NCBI RefSeq assembly: GCF_008124835.1
Contig: NZ_VNHW01000002.1
Coordinates: 310,001 to 374,000 of the forward strand
Source of the DNA: Blastococcus xanthinilyticus
Lineage (GTDB): Bacteria; Actinomycetota; Actinomycetes; Mycobacteriales; Geodermatophilaceae
Length of the DNA: 64,000 bases
Direction of reading: 5' to 3'
The notes under the pieces are model-generated. The model did not search any database and had not been told where the DNA came from. It was given only the letters and a program-made list of their open reading frames with translations. This document shows, piece after piece, positions 1 through 9,768 of this stretch. Numbering within the stretch: position 1 is the stretch's first letter; each line of letters starts with the position of its first letter. A program made the position numbers and the translations under genes.

Positions 1-1
1 G

Positions 2-1588
2 GTGATCGCGCACGAGATCGGCCACAACCTGGGGCTGGGGCACTCCTCCGCCCGGCACTGCGACGGGGCGGTGGACGCGGGCAGCTGCCGCGTGACCGAG
101 TACCGCGACTACTACGACGTCATGGGCGCCTCGTGGGAGAACGTCGGGACCCTCAGCACGACGCACGCGGCGCTGCTGGGGGTCCTGCCGGGAGCCGACG
201 TCGTCGACCTCACCCCGGGAACGCCGACCGCCACCTACGAGCTGTCCCCGGTCTCCGGGGCCACCGGCACGCGGGCGCTGCGGCTCAGCGCCGCCGACGG
301 CCGGACCTACTGGCTGGAGTTCCGTCCGGCCGCCGGCCGGGACGCCTGGCTGACCAGCAACCGGGCCGGCCTGGACGCGGGCGTCCTGCTGCGCCGCAGC
401 GGCGCGCGGCCGGACACGTCCCTGCTGCTGGACGGCACCCCGTCCACCGCCACCGGCTGGTCGGTCGACTACCGCGCCACCCTGGTGCCCGGTCGGCCGG
501 TGACCTTCGCCGGCGGCGCCTTCACGGCCACGGTGGAGACCGCCGGCGCCACCGCCACCGTCCGAGTGGCGCCGCGCCCGGCCAGCGTCCTCGACGCCGG
601 GCAGTCCCTGCCCGCCGGCCAGGCGCTGCGCTCGCCGAACGGGCGCTACCGGGCGGTGTTCCAGTCCGACGGGAACTTCGTCGTCTACGCCCCCGACGGC
701 CGGGCGCTCTGGGCCAGCGGCGTCTACGCGCCCGGCACGCAGACCGTCCTGGGCGCCGACGGCAACCTGGTCACGGTCAGCGGGTCGCGGATCCTGTGGC
801 AGTCGGGCACCGCCGGGAACGCCGGTGCGCGGGTGGTCATGCAGGACGACGGCAACCTGGTGCTGTACCGGGCCAACGGCTCCGCGGCGTGGTCGACCGG
901 GTGGGACACCCCCGACCGGCTGCGGCCGGGGCAGCTGCTCACCGGTGGCCAGCAGCTGGTCTCCCCGAACGGCCGGTACCGGACGGTGTTCCAGTCCGAC
1001 GGCAACCTGGTCGTCTACGCCTCCGACGGCCGGGCCCTCTGGGCGAGCGGCAGCTACGCCCGCGGCGGCTGGCTCACGATGCAGTCCGACGGCAATCTGG
1101 TCAGCTACGCCGGGGGTCGCCCGGTCTGGCACTCCGGCACCTGGGGCAACCGGGGAGCGGCGCTGATCATGCAGGACGACGGCAACCTGGTGCTCTACCG
1201 GGCCGACGGGCGGCCGCTGTGGTCGACCGGCTGGGACACCCCGGACCGGCTGCGGCCCGGCCAGCAGCTCGTCGCCGGGCAGGGGCTGACCTCGCCCAAC
1301 GGCCGGTACCGGGTGGTCACCCAGTCCGACGGCAACCTGGTGGTCTACTCCTCGGGCGGCCGGGCCGTCTGGGCCAGCTCCCGGTACGGATCGGGCTTCC
1401 GGCTGGTGCAGCAGGGCGACGGCAACCTCGTCGCCTACGACGGCGCCGGCCGGCCGCGGTGGGACAGCGGCACCTGGCGGTTCCCCGGCGCGGTCTCGGT
1501 GCTCCAGGACGACGGCAGCCTCGCCGTGCACGTCGCGAACCGGGTCGTGTGGCGGACGCCGGCCGACGGGCAGCGCCACCTGGGCTGA
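2..1588 (+). CDS. Metzincin-type secreted zinc protease with tandem B-lectin repeats (5' end missing)
   Basis: This is the 3' part of a larger gene; the window opens inside the catalytic domain, so the GTG at position 2 is not the start. The extended zinc motif HEIGHNLGLGH lies at residues 4-14 and is followed by a YYDVMG Met-turn, which together mark a metzincin, closest to gametolysin-like (M11) enzymes. After a beta-rich linker to about residue 195 come three tandem bulb-type lectin modules of about 110 residues. They carry seven good copies of the mannose-binding motif QxDxNxVxY (for example QSDGNLVVY) plus two degenerate ones, and are joined by near-identical GWDTPDRLRPGQ linkers. A secreted protease targeted to mannose-containing glycans is the likely role; substrate unknown. 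Family assignment is firm, M11 versus M12 is not. Confidence 0.8.
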   Translation: MIAHEIGHNLGLGHSSARHCDGAVDAGSCRVTEYRDYYDVMGASWENVGTLSTTHAALLGVLPGADVVDLTPGTPTATYELSPVSGATGTRALRLSAADGRTYWLEFRPAAGRDAWLTSNRAGLDAGVLLRRSGARPDTSLLLDGTPSTATGWSVDYRATLVPGRPVTFAGGAFTATVETAGATATVRVAPRPASVLDAGQSLPAGQALRSPNGRYRAVFQSDGNFVVYAPDGRALWASGVYAPGTQTVLGADGNLVTVSGSRILWQSGTAGNAGARVVMQDDGNLVLYRANGSAAWSTGWDTPDRLRPGQLLTGGQQLVSPNGRYRTVFQSDGNLVVYASDGRALWASGSYARGGWLTMQSDGNLVSYAGGRPVWHSGTWGNRGAALIMQDDGNLVLYRADGRPLWSTGWDTPDRLRPGQQLVAGQGLTSPNGRYRVVTQSDGNLVVYSSGGRAVWASSRYGSGFRLVQQGDGNLVAYDGAGRPRWDSGTWRFPGAVSVLQDDGSLAVHVANRVVWRTPADGQRHLG

Positions 1589-1598
1589 TCCGCGGACG

Positions 1599-1639
1599 CC
1601 ACCGCCCCGGACCTCCGACGTGGAGGTCCGGGGCGGTGG
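1599..1639. terminator. Bidirectional hairpin terminator between convergent genes
   Basis: A perfect 18-bp inverted repeat (arms 1599-1616 and 1622-1639, 5-nt loop GACGT) lies between the stop of the lectin protease (1588) and the stop of accA3 (1656), which face each other. There is no T-tract, as is common in high-G+C actinobacteria. Confidence 0.7.
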
Positions 1640-1655
1640 TGCACCGGTGCGGTGC

Positions 1656-3413
1656 CTAGCCTGCGTCGGCGATGGTGCAGAGGACGGCGCCGCTGGTGAC
1701 CGTGGCGCCGACCTCGGCCGACAGCCCGGAGACGGTGCCGGCCTTGTGCGCGGTGATCGGCTGCTCCATCTTCATGGCCTCGAGGACCACGACGAGGTCG
1801 CCGGCCTCGACGGTCGCGCCGTCCTCGACGGCGACCTTGACGATCGTGCCCTGCATCGGCGAGGTGAGGGAGTCCCCGGAGGCGGCCGCGCCGCCACCGC
1901 CGCCGCGCTTGCGCGGCTTGGCCGCGGCACCGGGGGCCGGGGCCCCGCCGCCGGCGGCCAGGCCGGCCGGCAGCGAGACCTCGAGCCGGCGCCCGCCGAC
2001 CTCGACGACGACGGTCTGCCGCTCCTGCGGCTCCTCGCCCTCGACCGGGGCCGCCGTGTACGGGGGCACCTGGTTGTCCCACTCGGTCTCGATCCAGCGG
2101 GTGTGCACCGTGAAGGGCGCACTGGTGAAGGCCTCGTCGCGCACGACGGCGCGGTGGAAGGGGATGACCGTCGGCATGCCCTCGACGACCAGCTCGTCCA
2201 GCGCGCGGGCGGCCCGCTGCAGCGCCTCCTCGCGGGTGGCGCCGGTGACGATCAGCTTGGCCAGCATCGAGTCGAACGCACCGGCCACCTCGCCGCCGGT
2301 CTCGACGCCGGAGTCCCAGCGCACGCCGGGGCCCTGCGGGATCTCCAGCCGGGTCACCGGGCCGGGCGCGGGCATGAAGTTGCGGCCGGCGTCCTCGGCG
2401 TTGATCCGGAACTCGATGCTGTGCCCGCGCGGCGCCGGGTCCTCGGTGATCTCCAGGGGCAGGCCCTCGGCGATGCGGAACTGCTGGCGGACCAGGTCGA
2501 TGCCGCTGGTCTCCTCCGAGACCGGGTGCTCCACCTGGAGGCGGGTGTTGACCTCGAGGAAGGAGATGGAGCCGTCGGCGCCGACCAGGTACTCGACGGT
2601 GCCGGCGCCGTGGTAGCCGGCCTCCGCGCAGATCGCCTTGGCCGAGGAGTGGATCCGGGCCCGCTGCTCGTCGGTGAGGAACGGCGCGGGCGCCTCCTCG
2701 ACCAGCTTCTGGTTGCGCCGCTGCAGCGAGCAGTCGCGGGTGCCGACCACGATCACGTTGCCGTGGGTGTCGGCGAGCACCTGGGCCTCGACGTGCCGGG
2801 GCTTGTCCAGGAAGCGCTCGACGAAGCACTCGCCGCGGCCGAAGGCCGAGACGGCCTCGCGGACGGCGGAGTCGAACAGCTCCGGGATCTCCTCGATGGT
2901 GCGGGCGACCTTGAGGCCGCGCCCGCCGCCGCCGAAGGCCGCCTTGATGGCGACCGGCAGGCCGTGCTCTTGCGCGAAGGCGACGACCTCGTCCGCGCCG
3001 CCGACCGGGTCCTTGGTGCCGGGGACCAGGGGGGCGCCGGCGCGGGTGGCGATGTGCCGGGCGGCGACCTTGTCACCGAGGTCGATGATCGCCTGCGGCG
3101 AGGGGCCGATCCAGGTGAGCCCGGCGTCGATGACGGCCTGGGCGAAGTCGGCGTTCTCCGAGAGGAAGCCGTAGCCGGGGTGGATCGCGTCGGCGCCGGA
3201 CCGCTTGGCGGCGTCCAGGATCTTGTCGATCACCAGGTAGGAGTCACCCGGCGTCGTGCCGCCGAGGGCGAACGCCTCGTCGGCGGCGCGCACGTGCAGC
3301 GCGTCCCGGTCGGGCTCGGCGTAGACCGCGACGCTGGTCAGCCCCGCGTCCTTGCAGGCACGTGCGACGCGCACCGCGATCTCTCCGCGGTTGGCGATGA
3401 GGACCTTCTGCAC
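1656..3413 (-). CDS. accA3: Acyl-CoA carboxylase alpha subunit (biotin carboxylase plus biotin carrier)
   Basis: This subunit carboxylates biotin with ATP and bicarbonate and carries it to the beta subunit for malonyl- or methylmalonyl-CoA formation. The N-terminal biotin carboxylase begins [22 protein letters not shown]; an ATP-grasp region with [11 protein letters not shown] follows; the C-terminal carrier domain has the biotinylation motif EAMKMEQPI near residue 547 of 585, after an Ala/Pro/Gly-rich linker. The GTG at 3413 is preferred over the upstream frame because GGAGGAG lies about 8-10 nt before it and it sits exactly at the family N-terminus. Its beta and epsilon partners are at 5170-6798 and 4958-5173, and the ligase that biotinylates it is at 6897, the arrangement known from mycobacteria. 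Confidence 0.93.
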   Translation of the reverse strand: MQKVLIANRGEIAVRVARACKDAGLTSVAVYAEPDRDALHVRAADEAFALGGTTPGDSYLVIDKILDAAKRSGADAIHPGYGFLSENADFAQAVIDAGLTWIGPSPQAIIDLGDKVAARHIATRAGAPLVPGTKDPVGGADEVVAFAQEHGLPVAIKAAFGGGGRGLKVARTIEEIPELFDSAVREAVSAFGRGECFVERFLDKPRHVEAQVLADTHGNVIVVGTRDCSLQRRNQKLVEEAPAPFLTDEQRARIHSSAKAICAEAGYHGAGTVEYLVGADGSISFLEVNTRLQVEHPVSEETSGIDLVRQQFRIAEGLPLEITEDPAPRGHSIEFRINAEDAGRNFMPAPGPVTRLEIPQGPGVRWDSGVETGGEVAGAFDSMLAKLIVTGATREEALQRAARALDELVVEGMPTVIPFHRAVVRDEAFTSAPFTVHTRWIETEWDNQVPPYTAAPVEGEEPQERQTVVVEVGGRRLEVSLPAGLAAGGGAPAPGAAAKPRKRGGGGGAAASGDSLTSPMQGTIVKVAVEDGATVEAGDLVVVLEAMKMEQPITAHKAGTVSGLSAEVGATVTSGAVLCTIADAG

Positions 3414-3571
3414 CCGAGTACTCCCTCTCCTCCGTGACCGGTGGACTGTAGCCAGTGCGGCTGGTCGGCCTCCGGCCAGGTTCGGGGGCGCCGCGGCCGG
3501 CGCGGTGTGCTCCGCGGGTTCCCGTGATCGAGGGGCTCCCACCCAGGCGGCGTCGCGCTTAGTCTGCGCGC

Positions 3572-4375
3572 ATGCTGGCCATCCACCGGTTCCTGCTGAC
3601 CCGCACCCCGCGGCTGTACTTCCACGTGCGGAACATCGGGCGGAAGGCGGTGGGTACCCGGCGCAAGCAGCGCACCCTGTTCTCCGAGCTGATCCGCCCG
3701 GGCGACCTGGTCTTCGACGTCGGCGCGAACATCGGCGAGTTCTCCGCCGCGTTCCGCGACTGCGGCGCGCGCGTGGTGTCGGTGGAGCCGCAGCCCCGGC
3801 TGACCGCCCACCTGCGGCGCCGGTTCGGCGCCGATCCGGAGGTCACCGTGGTCGCCACCGCGCTCTCCGACCACGCCGGTGAGGCCACGCTGTTCTGCAC
3901 CTCCGCCGATGCGCTGGCCACGCTGGAGGAGGCGCGCGTCACCGGCGCGGTCGGCGCCGGGGCGGAGCTGGAGTGGAACGACACGATCCAGGTCCCGCTG
4001 CGCACCCTGGAGGCGCTGGTGGCCGAGTACGGCCCGCCGGTGCTGGTCAAGATCGACGTGGAGGGCCACGAGGCGGGCGTCGTCCGGGGGCTCACCACGA
4101 CGCGCCCGTCGCTGTTCTTCGAGGTGAACCGGGAGAGCGTCGACGAGGTGCTCGACCTGCTCGCCGACCGCGGCTACACCGACTTCCTGCTCCGGGAGGG
4201 CGAGCGGCCGGACTGGGTGAGCCGGCGCCCGGTCCCCGCGGCCGAGATGCGCGCGCTCATCGCGGCCACGGAGACCGACTGCGACTGCCTGGCGCTCTCG
4301 CCGGACGCGGCGCTGGTGGGCGACCGCCGGCCGGCCGAGGCCCCCGGCTCGGTCAGCGACGCCAGAGATCGGTGA
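3572..4375 (+). CDS. FkbM-family SAM-dependent methyltransferase
   Basis: A 267-residue protein with the SAM-binding motif [15 protein letters not shown] at about residues 48-62, an acidic loop (VSVEPQ) and the FkbM hallmark [15 protein letters not shown]. These enzymes usually O-methylate sugars or polyketides; here a sugar or glycolipid acceptor is a guess. A TAGTCT box at 3560-3565 sits 6 nt before the ATG, with no Shine-Dalgarno, suggesting a leaderless transcript. The last 23 bp overlap the convergent maf gene. It lies where mycobacteria carry other genes between maf and accA3, so it may be an acquired gene. Confidence 0.85.
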   Translation: MLAIHRFLLTRTPRLYFHVRNIGRKAVGTRRKQRTLFSELIRPGDLVFDVGANIGEFSAAFRDCGARVVSVEPQPRLTAHLRRRFGADPEVTVVATALSDHAGEATLFCTSADALATLEEARVTGAVGAGAELEWNDTIQVPLRTLEALVAEYGPPVLVKIDVEGHEAGVVRGLTTTRPSLFFEVNRESVDEVLDLLADRGYTDFLLREGERPDWVSRRPVPAAEMRALIAATETDCDCLALSPDAALVGDRRPAEAPGSVSDARDR

Positions 4376-4961
4376 TCGCGAGGCCCCGCCTGGCCAGCTG
4401 GGTGCGCAGGACCGTCAGCGACAGCCCCACGACGGCGGCCGGGTCGCCCTCCACCCGCCGCACGAACGGCGCACCGAGCCCGTCGAGGGTGAAGGCGCCG
4501 GCCACGGCCAGCGGCTCGCCGGTGGCGAGGTAGGCCTCGACCTCCGGCGGCGTCGGCTCGGCGAAGTAGACGACGGTGGAGGCCACCGCGACGTCCCGGC
4601 TGACCACCGCGCCGTCCCGGACGTCGAAGAGCGCCTGGCCGGTGTGCAGGATCCCCGAGCGGCCGGCCATGCGCCGCCACCGGTCGCGCGCCTCGGCGGC
4701 GTCGGCGGGCTTGCCCTGCGGCTTGCCGCCGAACTCCAGCAGCGAGTCCGCCCCGATGACGAGCGCATCGGTCTCCTGCCGGGCCACCGCGGTGGCCTTG
4801 GCCGAGGCCAGCAGGGCGACGGTCTCGGCGACCCGGGGGGCGGTGTGCGCGGACTCGTCGACGTCGCTGACGACGACCTCGGGAGCCAGCCCGGCCTGGC
4901 GCAGCAGCGACAGCCGAGCGGGGGAGGCCGAGCCGAGCACCAGCCTGCGGTCGCTGCTCAT
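4353..4961 (-). CDS. maf: Maf-family nucleoside triphosphate pyrophosphatase
   Basis: A 202-residue Maf protein that hydrolyses non-canonical nucleoside triphosphates to monophosphates. The N-terminus LVLGSASPARLSLLRQAG and the motifs DVDES, ADSLLEFGGKPQGKP and GDPAAVVGLSL are characteristic. Its ATG overlaps the accE stop (ATGA), so it is the last gene of an accD-accE-maf operon, the same order as in mycobacteria. Its 3' end overlaps the convergent FkbM gene by 23 bp. Confidence 0.92.
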   Translation of the reverse strand: MSSDRRLVLGSASPARLSLLRQAGLAPEVVVSDVDESAHTAPRVAETVALLASAKATAVARQETDALVIGADSLLEFGGKPQGKPADAAEARDRWRRMAGRSGILHTGQALFDVRDGAVVSRDVAVASTVVYFAEPTPPEVEAYLATGEPLAVAGAFTLDGLGAPFVRRVEGDPAAVVGLSLTVLRTQLARRGLAITDLWRR

Positions 4962-5173
4962 GCGTACCTCCCCGCGGCCCGCCAGCCACCGGTGCCGTGC
5001 TGCAGGGCGCCACGGTGGCGGTCGGCGTACGAGGCCCAGGCGCCGACCGGCGTCGCCCGACGCCGCTCCCGGGGCTGGGACAGGGCCGCGACGACGACCG
5101 TCAGCGCGGCCAGCTCCTCCGCGGAGGGCTCGCCCTTCACCACCCGCAACAGCGGGCGCTGGTCTTCACTCAC
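4958..5173 (-). CDS. accE: Acyl-CoA carboxylase epsilon subunit
   Basis: A 71-residue protein beginning [20 protein letters not shown] and containing [11 protein letters not shown], the typical signature of the small epsilon subunit that stabilises actinobacterial acyl-CoA carboxylase complexes. It ends with the usual Trp-containing tail ([12 protein letters not shown]). The GTG start overlaps the accD stop (GTGA, 5170-5173) and its stop overlaps the maf ATG, so it is translationally coupled on both sides. Confidence 0.9.
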   Translation of the reverse strand: MSEDQRPLLRVVKGEPSAEELAALTVVVAALSQPRERRRATPVGAWASYADRHRGALQHGTGGWRAAGRYA

Positions 5174-6798
5174 AGCGGGATGTTCCCGTGCTTCTTGGGC
5201 GGCAGGGTCTGCCGCTTGTTGGCCAGGACGCGCAGCGCCTTGGTGACCTGCACGCGGGTCGTCGACGGGGGGATGACGGCGTCGACGTAGCCGCGGTCGG
5301 CGGCGATGTAGGGGTTGGCGAGGGTGTCCTCGTACTCCGCGATCAGCTCGGCGCGGCGGGCATCGGGGTCGGCCGCCTGCGCGAGCTCCTTGCGGTAGAG
5401 GATGCCCACCGCGCCCTGCGCGCCGACCACGGCGATCTGCGCCGTCGGCCAGGCGAGGTTCACGTCGGCCCCCAGGTGCTTGGAGCCCATGACGTCGTAG
5501 GCGCCGCCGTAGGCCTTGCGGGTGATGACGGTGACCTTGGGGACGGTGGCCTCGGCGTAGGCGTAGATGAGCTTGGCCCCGCGGCGGATGATCCCTTCCC
5601 ACTCCTGCGACGTCCCGGGCAGGAAGCCGGGGACGTCGACGAAGGTGAGCACCGGGATGTTGAAGGCGTCGCAGGTGCGCACGAAGCGCGCGGCCTTCTC
5701 GCTGGCGTCGATGTCCAGCGTACCGGCGAACTGGGTCGGCTGGTTGGCCACGACGCCGACCGGCCGGCCCTCGACCCGGCCGAAGCCGATGAGGATGTTC
5801 GGCGCGAACAGCGGCTGCACCTCGAGGAACTCGCCGTCGTCGAGCACGTGCTCGAGCACGGTGTGCATGTCGTAGGGGGTGTTCGCCGAGTCGGGGACGA
5901 ACGTGTCGAGCTCGAGGTCCTCATCGGTGAGGGCGTCGGGCAGGACGGTGTCGACCGGGGCGACCTCGACGGCCGGCAGCGGGTCGAGGTTGTTGCTCGG
6001 CAGGTAGGACAGCAGCGCCTTGACGTAGTCGAGGGCGTCGGTCTCGTCCTCGGCGAGGTAGTGCGCGACGCCGGACCTGGTGTTGTGCGTGCGCGCCCCG
6101 CCCAGCTCCTCGAGGGTGACGTCCTCCCCGGTCACGGTCTTCACCACGTCGGGGCCGGTGATGAACATCTGGCTGGTCTTGTCGACCATCACGATGAAGT
6201 CGGTGAGCGCGGGGGAGTAGACGTGCCCTCCCGCGGCCGGCCCCATGACCAGGGAGATCTGCGGGATGACGCCGGAGGCGTGCACGTTGTTCCGGAAGAT
6301 CTCGCCGTAGAGGCCGAGGGAGACCACGCCCTCCTGGATCCGCGCGCCGCCACCTTCGTTGATGCCGACGAGCGGGCAGCCGTTCGTGATCGCGAACTGC
6401 TGCACCTTGACGATCTTCTCGCCGTAGACCTCGCCCAGGCTGCCGCCGAACACGGTCACGTCCTGGGAGAAGATGGCCACCGGCCGGCCGTCGACCGTGC
6501 CGTACCCGGTGACCACGCCGTCGCCGAACGGGCGCTTGTCGGCCATGCCGAAGTTAGTCGACCGGTGCCGGGCGAACTCGTCGAACTCGGTGAACGACCC
6601 CGGGTCCAGCAGCGCCTCGATCCGCTCGCGGGCGGTCATCTTGCCGGCGGCGTGCTGCTTCTCCACCGCGCGCTCGGAGCCGGCGTGGACGGCTTCCTCG
6701 ACCCGCCGCTGGAAGTCGGCCAGCTTGCCGGCGGTGGTGTGGATGTCGACGTCGTCGGGGACGTGCTCCCCGGCGTTCTCGAGTTCGGCGGCGCTCAC
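5170..6798 (-). CDS. accD5: Acyl-CoA (propionyl-CoA) carboxylase beta subunit
   Basis: The carboxyltransferase subunit that moves the carboxyl group from biotin to propionyl- or acetyl-CoA. At 542 residues it has the usual length. Motifs include [18 protein letters not shown] near the N-terminus, [17 protein letters not shown] (oxyanion hole region) and [17 protein letters not shown] in the C-terminal half. The start is placed at the GTG at 6798, which has GAGGAG about 8 nt upstream; the open frame extends to 6915 but that extension has no family resemblance. First gene of the accD-accE-maf operon, divergent from birA. Confidence 0.92.
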   Translation of the reverse strand: MSAAELENAGEHVPDDVDIHTTAGKLADFQRRVEEAVHAGSERAVEKQHAAGKMTARERIEALLDPGSFTEFDEFARHRSTNFGMADKRPFGDGVVTGYGTVDGRPVAIFSQDVTVFGGSLGEVYGEKIVKVQQFAITNGCPLVGINEGGGARIQEGVVSLGLYGEIFRNNVHASGVIPQISLVMGPAAGGHVYSPALTDFIVMVDKTSQMFITGPDVVKTVTGEDVTLEELGGARTHNTRSGVAHYLAEDETDALDYVKALLSYLPSNNLDPLPAVEVAPVDTVLPDALTDEDLELDTFVPDSANTPYDMHTVLEHVLDDGEFLEVQPLFAPNILIGFGRVEGRPVGVVANQPTQFAGTLDIDASEKAARFVRTCDAFNIPVLTFVDVPGFLPGTSQEWEGIIRRGAKLIYAYAEATVPKVTVITRKAYGGAYDVMGSKHLGADVNLAWPTAQIAVVGAQGAVGILYRKELAQAADPDARRAELIAEYEDTLANPYIAADRGYVDAVIPPSTTRVQVTKALRVLANKRQTLPPKKHGNIPL

Positions 6799-6896
6799 GT
6801 GGTCGGTCTCCTCGTCGGGCTGGTCGGCCGAGCGGATGCGGCAGGCTCTGCTGAGGCGTGACCTGGCGACCCGGTCACGGGCCGTAGCGTAGGGGA

Positions 6897-7724
6897 GTGC
6901 CCGACGCGCCCTCATCCCGATGGTCGGATCTCACGCGGCCGGGCCTGGACGCCGCCGCGCTGCAGGCCGCGCTGACCCGCGACAGCTCCCTCTGGCGATC
7001 GGTCGAGGTGGTGGCGGAGGTCGGGTCGACCAACGCCGCCCTCGCCGCCGCGGCCGCCGACGGCGCCCCGGAGGGCTCCGTGCTGGTCGCCGAGCACCAG
7101 GTGAGCGGCCGTGGCCGGCTCGACCGGGTCTGGACCTCGCCGCCGCGGGCCGGGCTCACCGTCTCCTTCCTGCTGCGTCCCGACGTGCCGGCGGCCCGGC
7201 GCGGCTGGCTGCCGCTGCTCACCGGCGTGGCCCTGGCGGAGTCGGTGCGCGAGGTCAGCGGCGTGCTCTGCTCGGTCAAGTGGCCCAACGACCTGCTGGC
7301 CGCCGACGGCCGCAAGCTGGCCGGCATCCTCGCCGAGAGCACCGGCGCCGCCGTCGTGGTCGGCACCGGCCTCAACGTCTCCACGTCGGCGGACGAGCTG
7401 CCGGAGACCGGTACCTCGCTGTCGGTGGTCACCGGCGGGACCGTGGACCGCGCGCCGGTGCTGCTGGCCTTCCTGCGGGCGGTGGAGCGGCGCTACCGCG
7501 GGTGGGTCGAGGCGCTCGGCGACCCGGTGCTCTCCGGGCTGGCCCGGGACTACCTGGCGTGGTCGTCGACGATCGGCAGCACGGTGGCGGCGACCCTGCC
7601 GGACGGATCGGTGCTGACCGGGACGGCGCGGGCGGTCGACTGGGACGGGCGCCTGGTCGTCGACACCGCCGAGGGCACGGTGGAGCTCGCCAGCGGCGAC
7701 GTCCGGCACGTCCGCCGGGCCTGA
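6897..7724 (+). CDS. birA: Biotin--[acetyl-CoA-carboxylase] ligase
   Basis: A 275-residue biotin protein ligase that activates biotin as biotinyl-AMP and attaches it to the AccA3 carrier lysine. The catalytic signature [35 protein letters not shown] and the C-terminal SH3-like region are present. It lacks an N-terminal helix-turn-helix, so it is an enzyme only, not a repressor. A TAGCGT box at 6885-6890 is 6 nt before the GTG, consistent with leaderless transcription. It is divergent from the carboxylase operon whose product it modifies. Confidence 0.92.
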   Translation: MPDAPSSRWSDLTRPGLDAAALQAALTRDSSLWRSVEVVAEVGSTNAALAAAAADGAPEGSVLVAEHQVSGRGRLDRVWTSPPRAGLTVSFLLRPDVPAARRGWLPLLTGVALAESVREVSGVLCSVKWPNDLLAADGRKLAGILAESTGAAVVVGTGLNVSTSADELPETGTSLSVVTGGTVDRAPVLLAFLRAVERRYRGWVEALGDPVLSGLARDYLAWSSTIGSTVAATLPDGSVLTGTARAVDWDGRLVVDTAEGTVELASGDVRHVRRA

Positions 7725-7843
7725 CCTCGCCGGACGTGCCGGACGGCACGCGCGGGGCGGGTGTGACGGGCGGGTCGACATCCCCGGCCGCGTCGCCGGA
7801 CGTCCCGGCCGGGACCGGGAGAGCCGCCTAGCGTCACCGACCG

Positions 7844-9085
7844 ATGACGCACCGGAGTGAGCTGGTCGATCGACCCGCCGTCGACGCGCCCCGATCGGCC
7901 CGGCCGGAGATCCGTGCGCTCACCGGCCTGCGGCTCGTCGCCGCCCTCTGGGTCGTGGCGCACCACTTCTGGCTCTTCGCGCCCGACCGCTCGTGGCTGG
8001 TGCACCTGGAGCCGTTGCGCCCGCTGCTGGAGGCCGGCTGGCTCGGGGTCGACCTGTTCTTCGTGCTCAGCGGTTTCGTGCTGGCGCACACCTACGTGGC
8101 GGTGCTCGGCCGGCGGCCGGGGCTGCGTGCGACGGCCGACTTCTACTGGGCGCGGCTGGCCCGCATCTGGCCGACGTGGATGGTGGTGCTGACCGCGGTC
8201 AGCGCGGGCCTGGTCGTGCAGGAGCTGGTGACCGGCCAGCCCGGCCGCGCGACGGCGGCGGGGTTCGACGCCGGGGCGGTGCTGCGGCAGGTCCTGCTCG
8301 TGCAGGTCTGGGACCAGCCGGGCTACGCCGCCACCGGGCCGGTGGGGCCGGGGTGGTCGCTGAGCGCCGAGTGGCTGGCGTACCTGGTCTTCCCCGCGCT
8401 GGTCCTGGTCCTGTTCCGGCTGCGCCGCTGCCGGCCGGTCGTCCTCGGCGCGCTGGCGCTGGCGGCGGTCACCCCGTTCGCCTGGACCTGCGTGGTCCTG
8501 GGGGCGCACGACTGGCGCTGGAGCTGGGCACTGCGGCTGGCCGGCTGCTTCCTCGCCGGGGCGCTGGTCGCCTTGTGCGTGGCGCGGATCCGCGGCTCCC
8601 GCGTGCTGGCACGCCGGGCCGCCGTGGTCGCCACCGGGGCGGCGGCCGCGGTCCCGCTCGCGGTGCTGGTGGCCGGGGACGGGCGCGGCGGCGTCGCCGT
8701 CCTCGCCTTCCCGGTCCTGGTGGGTGCCCTGGCCCTGGCCGAGGGCGGCCCGGCACGGCTGCTGTCGGCGGCACCGGTGGTCCTCGGCGGCCGGATCTCC
8801 TTCGCGCTCTACCTGGTGCACATGGCGGTGTTCGAGACCTGCTGGACGCTGGGCGAGGTCGTCCCGGCCCTCGGCGGCGGCTCCCCGGCCGGCGCGGTCC
8901 TGCAGGCCGTGGTGCCGGTCCTGCCGCTGCCGGCGGCGTGGCTGCTCTGGCGGTGCGTCGAGGAGCCGGCCCGACGGCGCATGCGCGGCGCGCTCCCGGC
9001 CCCCGCGCCGCGGCTCGCCCCGCCGGCGGCGACGCCGGAGGCCCCGCGCGCCCGCGTGGACGCGCCGGTGCCGGTGCACGCCTGA
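7844..9085 (+). CDS. Acyltransferase 3 family membrane protein
   Basis: A 413-residue integral membrane acyltransferase of the OafA/YrhL type. Near the N-terminus it has EIRALTGLRLVAALWVVAHHFW, with the catalytic-region histidine, followed by the family motif GVDLFFVLSGFVLAH and about ten hydrophobic segments; the C-terminus is a Pro/Ala/Arg-rich cytoplasmic tail. Such proteins O-acetylate or O-acylate surface sugars or peptidoglycan. The target is unknown. A TAGCGT box at 7829-7834 precedes the ATG by 9 nt. Confidence 0.87.
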   Translation: MTHRSELVDRPAVDAPRSARPEIRALTGLRLVAALWVVAHHFWLFAPDRSWLVHLEPLRPLLEAGWLGVDLFFVLSGFVLAHTYVAVLGRRPGLRATADFYWARLARIWPTWMVVLTAVSAGLVVQELVTGQPGRATAAGFDAGAVLRQVLLVQVWDQPGYAATGPVGPGWSLSAEWLAYLVFPALVLVLFRLRRCRPVVLGALALAAVTPFAWTCVVLGAHDWRWSWALRLAGCFLAGALVALCVARIRGSRVLARRAAVVATGAAAAVPLAVLVAGDGRGGVAVLAFPVLVGALALAEGGPARLLSAAPVVLGGRISFALYLVHMAVFETCWTLGEVVPALGGGSPAGAVLQAVVPVLPLPAAWLLWRCVEEPARRRMRGALPAPAPRLAPPAATPEAPRARVDAPVPVHA

Positions 9086-9113
9086 ACCCGGTCGCAGGAC
9101 GCATCCTGGTGGG

Positions 9114-9689
9114 GTGCCCTACCCCGACAAGCTGCTCGCCGACGACGAAGAGGTCGTGCGGCACCTGCATCCGCACTGGCTGACGGTCTTCCGGCCGGTC
9201 CTCGTCCTCCTGCTCGTGGTGGGTGGCGTCTCCTTCGGGGCGGCGCTGGTCCCGCCGGGGCCGGAGCAGGGCATGATCCGGCTGGGCATCGTCGCGGCGG
9301 CGGCCCTGCTGCTGCTGGTGCTGGTCGTCGTGCCGCTGCTGCGCTGGCGGACGACGCACTACGTGGTCACCACGCACCGGCTCCTCTTCCGCGAGGGGAT
9401 CCTCGCCCGGCGGGGCCGCGACCTCGGCCTGGCCCGCATCACCGACGTCTCCTACACCCAGACGCTGTGGGAACGGATCGTCCGGTCCGGCACGCTCACG
9501 ATCGAGACCGCCGGCGACGGCGGGCCCACCGTGCTGCGGCGGATCCCCGACAGCGACGGCGTGCAGCAGCTGCTCGCCTTCATGATCGAGGAGGACGCCG
9601 ACCGGCGGGCGCAGGAGCACGCGGGCTACCTCCGGAGCGACGACGGCCGGCCGCCCGCGGAGGGCTGGTACCCGACCGCGGTCCTCTGA
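9114..9689 (+). CDS. PH-domain (bPH_2) membrane protein
   Basis: A 191-residue protein with two hydrophobic segments (about residues 25-45 and 58-78), then a bacterial PH domain whose characteristic stretch is THRLLFREGILARRGRDLGL, RITDVSYTQTLWERI and GTLTIETAG. The C-terminal tail is charged and probably cytoplasmic. The start is the GTG giving VPYPDKLLADDEEVV, the common N-terminus of this family. It matches the small conserved membrane protein found next to birA in mycobacteria; function unknown. Confidence 0.82.
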   Translation: MPYPDKLLADDEEVVRHLHPHWLTVFRPVLVLLLVVGGVSFGAALVPPGPEQGMIRLGIVAAAALLLLVLVVVPLLRWRTTHYVVTTHRLLFREGILARRGRDLGLARITDVSYTQTLWERIVRSGTLTIETAGDGGPTVLRRIPDSDGVQQLLAFMIEEDADRRAQEHAGYLRSDDGRPPAEGWYPTAVL

Positions 9690-9768
9690 CCGGCGGGCAC
9701 GTGACGTGACCGATCCGTCACGGCGCGCCTGTGCGGTTCTGTCGGACCCCCTCCCTACCTTCGGCGGC

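Noticed and set aside
2-4. GTG at position 2 as the true start of the protease gene
   Set aside because: The zinc motif begins four residues later, which leaves no room for a signal peptide, prodomain or the first half of the catalytic domain. The gene continues upstream of the window.
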